NCBI GenBank assembly: GCA_902512415.1
Contig: CABXJB010000008.1
Location: forward strand, 1 to 34,528
Direction: 5' to 3'
From: an uncultured Alphaproteobacteria bacterium
GTDB taxonomy: Bacteria; Pseudomonadota; Alphaproteobacteria; HIMB59; GCA-002718135
Length of the DNA: 34,528 nucleotides
The position numbers and the translations under genes are program-made. Shown one piece after another: positions 1-7,733 of the stretch (position 1 is the stretch's first letter; each line of letters starts with the position of its first letter). Below the pieces are notes generated by a model. The model did not search any database. It saw only the letters and a program-made list of their open reading frames with translations, and was not told the DNA's origin.

Positions 1-537
1 GGTTCCATCGATGTTAAAAGCTAATCCTGCTGGAGCTGATTCTTGAGAACTGACATCAAAACTATCAACAAAAGAGGCGGTAGAAACATCAAAACCTGTA
101 GATAATGTATATTCATTCACATCATCACCGCCAGCCACAACAAACATTTTGGTTCCATCGGTGTTAAAAGCTAATCCTAATGGAGATGTATCTTGAGAAC
201 TGACATCAAAACTATCAACAAAAGAGGCGGTGGAAACATCAAAACCTGTAGATAATGTATATTCATTCACATCAGAACCAATAACACCCGCAACAAACAT
301 TTTGGTTCCATCGGTGTTAAAGGCTACTGCTCTTGGAGCTGTTTCTTGAGAATTAACACTAAAACTATCAACAAAAGAGGCAGTAGAAACATCAAAACCT
401 GTAGTTAATGTATATTCATTCACATCGCGATCGTTAAGACCCACAACAAACATTTTGGTTCCATCTGCGCTAAAGGCTAATCCTAATGGAAATGTATCTT
501 GAGAACTGACATCAAAACTATCAACAAATGTAACGCC
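1..537. repeat. Tandem coding repeat, period 150/153/153 bp (units start at 1, 151, 304, 457; last partial)
   Basis: The motif ggttccatc(g/t) recurs at 1, 151, 304 and 457 with highly similar nucleotide sequence between units. Length differs by one codon in a variable loop. Confidence 0.9.
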
Positions 538-639
538 GGCTAAAACCTTAGAAGATAATAGTGTTAGAATAATAAAAAGAAGAATGGATACTTTAAAAAA
601 ATATCTTAATTTATAGTTCAGAGAGAGGAATACAAACAC
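1..639 (-). CDS. Partial secreted tandem-repeat protein (beta-propeller/lactonase-like repeats, GTKMFVV..VNEYTLSTGFDVSTASFVDSFDVSSQ), truncated by the window edge; probable GTG start
   Basis: Open reading frame on the minus strand through position 1. It has an N-terminal hydrophobic signal-like segment (KVSILLFIILTLLSSKVLA|GVTF) followed by repeats of about 50-51 aa. No in-frame ATG; GTG at 639..637 is the candidate start. Not in the supplied ORF track, probably because it runs off the edge. Confidence 0.7.
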   Translation of the reverse strand, partial: MFVFLSLNYKLRYFFKVSILLFIILTLLSSKVLAGVTFVDSFDVSSQDTFPLGLAFSADGTKMFVVGLNDRDVNEYTLTTGFDVSTASFVDSFSVNSQETAPRAVAFNTDGTKMFVAGVIGSDVNEYTLSTGFDVSTASFVDSFDVSSQDTSPLGLAFNTDGTKMFVVAGGDDVNEYTLSTGFDVSTASFVDSFDVSSQESAPAGLAFNIDGT

Positions 640-666
640 TAAACTTTTACCATTTAAATAAATTTA

Positions 667-1785
667 TCAAAAATAAAATTGTTCTTTTAGAGATCTCATT
701 ACATATTCAAAACTCTCAGATGTTCTAAAAAGCTCTCTTTTTTTTGAAGACCCTGTCCCTTTTGTAAGAATTTCATCTACCATACTGAGATAATGCGAAG
801 ATCCCAGAGATATCATTGTTGGCTCAACTAATTTACAAAGATCCTGAATTGCTTTTCTAATATTTAATTGTTGCAAGGTTAAGGGGTCAATAAAGATTCC
901 ATCGAGTCCATATCGAACAGCTTGCCATTTATTTGATTCTAAAATTTGAATATGAACGTTTGGATATTTTTGTAAATTTTGTAATGTTACAACTAGAGCT
1001 TGTATTAAGGCTACTAAAGTAAGTATTTCTTTAAAAGTAACAGGAATATCACAAATTCTAATTTCAACAGTACCAAAACCAGGGTGAGGTCTCACCTCCC
1101 ACCATAAATCTTTTACAGATTTTATAACTTTAGCATCTGTTAAATTGTTTGTTAGTTTTACAAAATGATCCCAATCATCTAAATAATCAGGCAATCCTGC
1201 TAAAGGTAAAGATTCAAATATTTTTGTTCTATAAGAATGTAATCCTGTGTCTGTGCCCTCATAAAATGGAGATGATGTAGTAAGGGCTAGCAGTAAAGGT
1301 AAATACATTCTTAAGGCATTATTAACATTTATGGCTTTTTCAGAATCATGTATGCCCACATGAACATGGAGACCTTGTGTAATAAAACGCGTTCCTATAA
1401 TTTGAAGATCTTTCATAATACGTTTATAGCGAGAATCATCTGTAATAATTTGATCTTTACCCCTAGCAAAAGGATGAAGGCTACTAAAATTTATTGAAGC
1501 ATTATAATTTGTTAAAATATTTTCTAAATGGTTTAATGTTTGTTGAATATCATTGTCCACCTCTTGAATTGTATTACAAATACCAGTATTAATTTCTATC
1601 ATTGATTCAAAAAGTTCATATTTTATTCTATCAGAAAATTTTTTATCTATATCAGCAAGTATTTTGTGAGAAATATTTTTTAAATCAAAAGTGACATTGT
1701 CAATTAATTGAAGCTCAATTTCAACGCCTATAGTAGGGTTGATGCTAGAATTAAATTCAATATTTTTCATTACTATATTCTTCAT
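667..1785 (-). CDS. Carboxylate-amine ligase, glutamate-cysteine ligase family 2 (YbdK-like)
   Basis: 372 aa ORF; GVEIELQLID N-terminus, GLHVHVGI, EVRPHPGFGTVEIRICD motifs typical of GCS2/YbdK proteins. Confidence 0.8.
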   Translation of the reverse strand: MKNIVMKNIEFNSSINPTIGVEIELQLIDNVTFDLKNISHKILADIDKKFSDRIKYELFESMIEINTGICNTIQEVDNDIQQTLNHLENILTNYNASINFSSLHPFARGKDQIITDDSRYKRIMKDLQIIGTRFITQGLHVHVGIHDSEKAINVNNALRMYLPLLLALTTSSPFYEGTDTGLHSYRTKIFESLPLAGLPDYLDDWDHFVKLTNNLTDAKVIKSVKDLWWEVRPHPGFGTVEIRICDIPVTFKEILTLVALIQALVVTLQNLQKYPNVHIQILESNKWQAVRYGLDGIFIDPLTLQQLNIRKAIQDLCKLVEPTMISLGSSHYLSMVDEILTKGTGSSKKRELFRTSESFEYVMRSLKEQFYF

Positions 1786-1840
1786 AATATAATTTGATTT
1801 GACTTTTATAAAACCTAACTTACTGTTTTGATAGGTTTTT

Positions 1841-3040
1841 ATGGAAAAAGAAATTTATAAAATAATTGATAAGGAAAAACTTAATATTGTTGGTGAATCG
1901 ATTGAAAATGCTCACGGTTTACCTAATGAATGTTATTTAAATGGACCATATACAAATATTGAACGTAAAAAAATTTTTGAAGATAAATGGGTTACTATTG
2001 GTGTAGCAAGCTCTATACCCAACCCAGGAGATACTAAACCGTTTGACTTACTTGGAATTCCTCTCATTATTATTCGTGATAAAAAAAATCAAGTAAGAGT
2101 TTTTCATAATGTATGTAGTCACAGAGGATATAAATTAATTAATGAAAGCTGTTCTTTAAAAAATGTTTTACGATGCCCCTATCACTCGTGGTCTTACGAT
2201 TTTGAAGGTAATTTAATAGCAACACCTCACTTAGGAGGAATTAATAAAAATGAACATGTTGATTTTGATAAATCCAAAAGTAAACTAAAAGAAGTAAGTT
2301 CAACCGTTTGGCTTGACTTAATTATGGTAAATATTTCTGGTAATGAATTACCTTTTGAAGAATATATCAAACCACTAGAAGAAAGGTGGGCAGATTTTTG
2401 GACGAAAGAGGATCAAGCCATGATTTCTCATGCTGAAGATTATGGATATTTTCTTCTAGAAGCTAAATGTAATTGGAAGTTTGCTATAGAAAATTATTGT
2501 GAGAGCTATCATTTACCGTTTGTTCATCCTGGTCTAAATGCCTATTCAAAAATTGATGATCATTATCATATACAAGGATTGCCAAATCGTTTTGCTGGAC
2601 AAGGTACTGTCGTGTATGATCCGCGATTTAAAAATGATAAAAAGTTTCCAACCTTCCCAGGTTGGTCAAAAGAAAAAGAAAAGCATGCTGAGTATGTGGC
2701 ATTGTTTCCAAATGTGATGCTAGGAATTCATAAAGATCATTACTATGTATATTGGTTAGAACCTGTAAGTCATGATTTTACAAGAGAACATATGGAAATT
2801 TACTATGTGGGAGAAGAAGCAGCTCGTGGAAATACTTATAAATCCCTAAGAAAACAAAATTTTGAACAGTGGCATAGTATTCAATCAGAAGACTTAAGTA
2901 TTATTGAAGGAATGCAACAGGGTCGAAACTCTCCAGTATACAATGGTGGAAATTTTTCACCTGTTCTTGATAATCCTACCCACCATTTTAATAAGTGGGT
3001 TGCTACTTCATTAACAGACAATGATTTTTCAACAAATTAG
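1841..3040 (+). CDS. Rieske [2Fe-2S] aromatic-ring-hydroxylating-type oxygenase alpha subunit (GbcA/CntA/stachydrine demethylase-like)
   Basis: Rieske motif CSHRGYKL...CPYHSW and mononuclear iron site NYCESYHLPFVHP. Confidence 0.85.
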   Translation: MEKEIYKIIDKEKLNIVGESIENAHGLPNECYLNGPYTNIERKKIFEDKWVTIGVASSIPNPGDTKPFDLLGIPLIIIRDKKNQVRVFHNVCSHRGYKLINESCSLKNVLRCPYHSWSYDFEGNLIATPHLGGINKNEHVDFDKSKSKLKEVSSTVWLDLIMVNISGNELPFEEYIKPLEERWADFWTKEDQAMISHAEDYGYFLLEAKCNWKFAIENYCESYHLPFVHPGLNAYSKIDDHYHIQGLPNRFAGQGTVVYDPRFKNDKKFPTFPGWSKEKEKHAEYVALFPNVMLGIHKDHYYVYWLEPVSHDFTREHMEIYYVGEEAARGNTYKSLRKQNFEQWHSIQSEDLSIIEGMQQGRNSPVYNGGNFSPVLDNPTHHFNKWVATSLTDNDFSTN

Positions 3041-3050
3041 AAAGTAACAA

Positions 3051-5093
3051 ATGACAGACTCATTACTACAACCTTTTCAGTTGAAACATTTGAATCTAAA
3101 AAATCGCATTTTAACCACAAGTCATGAACCAGCCTATAATGAAGATGGATTTCCAAAAGATAGGTATATAGCTTACCATTTGGAAAGAGCTAAAGGGGGA
3201 ATAGCGATGACTATGACTGCAGGTTCAGCTGTAGTATCAAAGGACAGTCCTCCTTCTTTTGATAATATTCATGCTTATAAAGATGAAGTTGTGCCTTGGA
3301 TTAAAAAACTCACAAAAGTAATTCATGATCAAGATTGTGCGATAATGATACAATTAACACATTTAGGCAGAAGAACATCATGGAATAAAGGAGATTGGCT
3401 TCCTTCAATTTCTTCTGGAAAACACCGCGAACCTGCACATAAAGCTTTTCCTAAAGTCGCAGAGAGTTGGGATATTCAAAGAATAATTAAAGAGTTTGGA
3501 GATGCTGCAGAAAGAATGAAGGAAGGGGGTATGGATGGTGTTGAGCTTGAGGGTCAAGGACATTTAATTGGACAATTTTTATCTCCATTAACAAACGAAT
3601 TAGAAAATGAATATGGTGGCAGTTTAGAAAATAGATTACGTTTTACACTAGATATTTTATCTGAAATTAGAAAAAAAGTTGGTAAAAATTTTATTTTGGG
3701 AATACGTAGCGTCTTTGATGAAGTTCAAGCAGGAGGAATAACAAAAACAGACGGATTCAAGATTGCTAAAATTTTATCTGAATCAGGTTTGATAGATTAC
3801 TTAAATATTAATAGAGGACGAATACATACCGATCCAATTTTAACAAAACAGATACCAATTCAAGGAATGAAGAGCGCTCCCCATTTAGATTTTGCGGGTG
3901 AAATTAAAAAAGAGATTAATTTACCTGTATTTCATGCATCTAAAATTTCTGATGTAGCAACAGCTAGATATGCTATTTCTAATGGTTTAGTTGATATGGT
4001 TGGTATGACTAGAGGACACTTAGCAGATCCATACATTGTTACAAAAATAAAAGAAAAAAGAGAAGATGATATTAGACCATGTGTTGGAGCAACTTATTGT
4101 TTAGATAGAATTTATCAAGGAGAAGAAGCCTTATGTATACATAATGCTGCAACAGGTAGAGAGTTAAGATTTCCAAATATTATTACTGCATCAAAATCAA
4201 AAAAAAAGATTGTTATTGTTGGCGCCGGCCCTGGAGGACTTGAAGCGGCAAGGATTGCTGGGGAAAAAGGTCATGAAGTTGTTGTTTTTGAGGCAGCGCC
4301 TGATCCAGGGGGGCAAATTAGATTATGTGCAAAATCTAACAGAAGAAAAGATATGATAGGTATCATTGATTGGAGGATGCAACAATGCGCAAAAAGAAAT
4401 GTTAAATTTAATTTTAATATTTTAGCTGAAAGTCAACATGTTCTTGAGGAGAATCCTGATACTGTCATTATTGCAACGGGAGGGATGCCCAACCTTGAAC
4501 TTTTTGAAACAAAAAAAGATTTAGAAAATGTTTTTACAAGCTGGGATATAATTTCAGGGGATATTAAGTTAGCTAAAAATATATTAATCTATGATGAGGC
4601 GGGGGATCATACCGCTATGCAATCAGCAGAAATAGCCATTGAAAATGGATCAACAGTTGAATTTATGACACCTGACCGATTAATTTCTTCTGAAATTATG
4701 GGAATGAATTTAACTCCTTATTTAAAAAATCTTCAAAATAAAAAAATAACATATTCCATTGCTAAAAGATTAATAGATGTATCGATACAAGGAAATAAAT
4801 TAAATGCTGTCATTGGTTCTGATTATGATGGACAGTTTAAATACAACTCTACTTATGATCAAATTTTTTTAAACTATGGAGTAAAACCTTTAGATGAGTT
4901 ATATTTTAATCTTGTATCTCTCTCCAAAAATGAAGGTGAAGTGAACTACGCTCAATTTATAAAAGGTGAGCAACAAAATATTATTAAAAATAAAAATAAC
5001 AAATTTAATTTATATAGAATAGGAGATGCTGTTTCTTCTAGAAATATCCATGCCGCTATTTATGATGCTTTAAGATTAGTAATAAACTTATAA
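3051..5093 (+). CDS. NADH:flavin oxidoreductase / TMADH-DgcA-like demethylating flavoprotein (OYE-type barrel plus FAD/NAD(P) domain)
   Basis: 680 aa; N-terminal FMN barrel (LLQPFQLKHLNLKNRI, DGVELEGQGHLIGQFLSPLTNE), Cys cluster CVGATYC..LC, then IVIVGAGPGGLEAARIAGEKGHEVVVFE dinucleotide-binding fold. Starts 10 bp after the Rieske gene. Confidence 0.85.
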   Translation: MTDSLLQPFQLKHLNLKNRILTTSHEPAYNEDGFPKDRYIAYHLERAKGGIAMTMTAGSAVVSKDSPPSFDNIHAYKDEVVPWIKKLTKVIHDQDCAIMIQLTHLGRRTSWNKGDWLPSISSGKHREPAHKAFPKVAESWDIQRIIKEFGDAAERMKEGGMDGVELEGQGHLIGQFLSPLTNELENEYGGSLENRLRFTLDILSEIRKKVGKNFILGIRSVFDEVQAGGITKTDGFKIAKILSESGLIDYLNINRGRIHTDPILTKQIPIQGMKSAPHLDFAGEIKKEINLPVFHASKISDVATARYAISNGLVDMVGMTRGHLADPYIVTKIKEKREDDIRPCVGATYCLDRIYQGEEALCIHNAATGRELRFPNIITASKSKKKIVIVGAGPGGLEAARIAGEKGHEVVVFEAAPDPGGQIRLCAKSNRRKDMIGIIDWRMQQCAKRNVKFNFNILAESQHVLEENPDTVIIATGGMPNLELFETKKDLENVFTSWDIISGDIKLAKNILIYDEAGDHTAMQSAEIAIENGSTVEFMTPDRLISSEIMGMNLTPYLKNLQNKKITYSIAKRLIDVSIQGNKLNAVIGSDYDGQFKYNSTYDQIFLNYGVKPLDELYFNLVSLSKNEGEVNYAQFIKGEQQNIIKNKNNKFNLYRIGDAVSSRNIHAAIYDALRLVINL

Positions 5094-5099
5094 ATACAA

Positions 5100-6374
5100 T
5101 TAAACCAGATTAAGAGGAATGGAAGATAATAATTTCAACCCTTTATCAGTAACTAAATACTGGTCTTCTAATTTTGCCCCTTCATTTCCGCCTACTTCCC
5201 CAATATAACTTTCAACACACACCACCATATTTTCTTGAAAGGCGCCGCTATAATCTCCATTACTATAATCTTCATTGGGATAAGCAATAAACGGCCATTC
5301 GTCACTCATTCCAACACCATGTATTTGACATGGATAGTGATTATCAAAACAATTATCTGGAAGTTGCCAGGCTTTTTCTGCAAATTCTCTAAAAGATACT
5401 CCGGGTTTAATTAATCGTTCATTATATTTTACATTGTCATATGCCAAACTATGAATTTTATTTTGATCATTGCTTAACTTTCTACCTTCTACAAATGTTC
5501 TCGAAATATCAGCGCAATATCCATACGGTCCAACCATATCGGTATCAAAAGCAACGAGCTCACCTTCTTGTATAATTCTATTACTGCACTCTTGAAACCA
5601 GGGGTTAGTTTTTGGGCCTGAATTTAGTAATCTTGTTTCAAACCATTCACCTCCATTTTCAATGTTTGTTTTATGTAAAATTGACCACAATTCTTCTTCT
5701 GTCATTCCTGCTTTTAAATTTTCATGCATAAGTAAAATGCCTTTTTCAGCTGTTTTAATTGAAGCTTTCATGCATATAATCTCATCTTGAGACTTTATCG
5801 ATCTTGCAATCTCCAAAAATTTTTGAGCGTTAGTTATTTTATAATTATAATTATTGTTTAAAGCATTGATTCCAGCTGGATCACAAACATCTATAGCCAG
5901 TTTTTTATTTTCAGAACTATACTGTTTCATTAGATCATCAATAATCTTTGACCATTCAAGAGCTTTATCATAAACATTATTTCCCCAAGAAAAATGATCC
6001 CAGCTGATAACTTCTCTTACCTCATCGATGGTGCAATTATTCTCGTAAATATGTTCACATTTTGGATATTCAAATAATACTACTGGCCCACTGGCAGGAA
6101 TAAAAACATATCGTGTCATTAAGTGAAAAGAAAATACCGCCATATTTCTTGTATCCGTAGCATAACGAATATTTATCGGATCAAATAAAATACATGCACC
6201 TATCTCATTTTGTTGTAATTGATCTCTTACTCTATTTAATCGATACATTCGCATACGATCAAAATTAATTTTATCTTCATAAAGTTTTGGTTTAAATCTG
6301 TTGCTTATAATAGAATCTTTTTCCCCAAACTTGGGACCAATTTTTCTATTGATATTCTTTGTATTAAAATTCAT
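5100..6374 (-). CDS. M24 metallopeptidase-fold protein, DddP (DMSP lyase)-like
   Basis: GGEWFETRLLNSGPKTNPWFQECSNRIIQEGELVAFDTDMVGPYGYCADISRTF, IHGVGMSDEWP, VCVESYIGEVGG and AKLEDQYL retain the D-D-D-H-E-E metal-ligand pattern and resemble recalled DddP sequence. Biochemical function not provable from sequence. Confidence 0.7.
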   Translation of the reverse strand: MNFNTKNINRKIGPKFGEKDSIISNRFKPKLYEDKINFDRMRMYRLNRVRDQLQQNEIGACILFDPINIRYATDTRNMAVFSFHLMTRYVFIPASGPVVLFEYPKCEHIYENNCTIDEVREVISWDHFSWGNNVYDKALEWSKIIDDLMKQYSSENKKLAIDVCDPAGINALNNNYNYKITNAQKFLEIARSIKSQDEIICMKASIKTAEKGILLMHENLKAGMTEEELWSILHKTNIENGGEWFETRLLNSGPKTNPWFQECSNRIIQEGELVAFDTDMVGPYGYCADISRTFVEGRKLSNDQNKIHSLAYDNVKYNERLIKPGVSFREFAEKAWQLPDNCFDNHYPCQIHGVGMSDEWPFIAYPNEDYSNGDYSGAFQENMVVCVESYIGEVGGNEGAKLEDQYLVTDKGLKLLSSIPLNLV

Positions 6375-6420
6375 ATTATAATAATATACATCATACTTAT
6401 AAACAAAAACAGAGGAAGAT

Positions 6421-6798
6421 ATGGATGAAGAATTATTTAAAAAAGGTCTAGAAAAAAGAAAAGCTACATTAGGTAAAGAATATGTAGAAAAAAATTTAGA
6501 AAAAGCTGATGATTTTACACTGCCTTTTCAACAGGCCATGACTGAATGGTGTTGGGGTTTTGGTTGGGGAGATGAAGTTATTGATATGAAAACTAGATCA
6601 ATGATGAATTTATCAATGATTGGAGCTTTAGATAAAATGCAAGAGTGGGAAATTCATTGCAGAGGTGCAATTACTAATGGTGTTACAAAAGAAGAAATAA
6701 GAGCAATAATTCATGTAATTGGTATTTATTGTGGCGTACCCCAGGCTTTAGAATGTTTTAGAGTTGCTAAAAAAGTATTAGAAGAAGAAAATCTTTAA
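6421..6798 (+). CDS. Carboxymuconolactone decarboxylase (CMD/AhpD-like) family protein
   Basis: 125 aa with CMD-type core (RSMMNLSMIGALDKMQEWEIHCRGAITNGVTKEEIRAIIHVIGIYCGVPQALE); SD-like AGAGGAAGAT before ATG. Confidence 0.8.
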   Translation: MDEELFKKGLEKRKATLGKEYVEKNLEKADDFTLPFQQAMTEWCWGFGWGDEVIDMKTRSMMNLSMIGALDKMQEWEIHCRGAITNGVTKEEIRAIIHVIGIYCGVPQALECFRVAKKVLEEENL

Positions 6799-6806
6799 AT
6801 TGGTTT

Positions 6807-7727
6807 TTAATTATAAATATAAAAAATATAACCAACGTATAATATCAAACCAATAGATCCATAAGTCCTTCCTATTCTTTTTAAGAAAAACATAAAACCT
6901 AAAATCATTACAGTAACAAACAACATAAATAGTAAATCTTCAGCACCTATAACTGTAGGTATGCTAAAGTTACCAAAAAATGATGATACTCCTAGTACAC
7001 CTAAAACATTATAAATATTTGAACCTAAAACATTACCAAGTGCAAAATCAACTTTTCGCCTAACAGCAGATAAAATGCCTACAACTAGTTCCGGTAGAGA
7101 AGTTCCAAAAGCAACTAATGAAACTCCAATTATTGCTTCAGATATATTCAGTTGGTTTGCAATGTTTATAGCTGAGTCTACAAAAAGATCTGAGCCATAA
7201 ACTAATAAAATAATACCGCCGATAATAAATATAATAGATATTACAAGCGAATAATCACCTTTTTCTTCAACTTCAGAGATATCTAATGTGCCTTTTTTGA
7301 CCTGGAGCCACATAATAATAAATAGCAAACAGATTGATAAAATTCCAAATATAAAATTAAAAGATATAATTAAATAACTCATGACAATTAACATTACAGC
7401 TAGCGCAATATTAATCCAAGCCTGGTTAATTTGATTTTGGTTAATATTACTAATAGGAATTAAAAAAGATGTAGCCGCCATGACGAGTATTAAGTTTGCT
7501 ATATTACTGCCAATGACAGCACCAACAGCTAAATCAGCATGATTTGTGACAACAGCATTAATACTACTTGCTAATTCTGGTAAGGATGTTCCTCCAGCAA
7601 CAATCACTACACCAATAGCAAATAAAGAAACTTTAAATTTTCTTCCAAAACTAACCGAGCCTCTAATTATTAATTCTGCGCCTAATATTAAAAGAGCTAA
7701 ACCAACTATTAATAAAAATAAGTTCAC
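6807..7727 (-). CDS. Calcium/sodium antiporter, CaCA family (YrbG-like)
   Basis: Two alpha-repeat motifs GGTSLPELASS and AFGTSLPELVVG with multiple TM segments. Confidence 0.88.
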   Translation of the reverse strand: MNLFLLIVGLALLILGAELIIRGSVSFGRKFKVSLFAIGVVIVAGGTSLPELASSINAVVTNHADLAVGAVIGSNIANLILVMAATSFLIPISNINQNQINQAWINIALAVMLIVMSYLIISFNFIFGILSICLLFIIMWLQVKKGTLDISEVEEKGDYSLVISIIFIIGGIILLVYGSDLFVDSAINIANQLNISEAIIGVSLVAFGTSLPELVVGILSAVRRKVDFALGNVLGSNIYNVLGVLGVSSFFGNFSIPTVIGAEDLLFMLFVTVMILGFMFFLKRIGRTYGSIGLILYVGYIFYIYN

Positions 7728-7733
7728 TATAAA

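Noticed and set aside
1-537. Regularly spaced repeats as a CRISPR array
   Set aside because: Period of about 150 bp, repeats continuous and in frame within a protein; no short repeat/unique spacer architecture and no cas genes.
5100-6374. Annotating the M24 protein as Xaa-Pro aminopeptidase or creatinase
   Set aside because: Similarity to recalled DddP blocks is stronger than to peptidase or creatinase motifs, but function is left as DddP-like.
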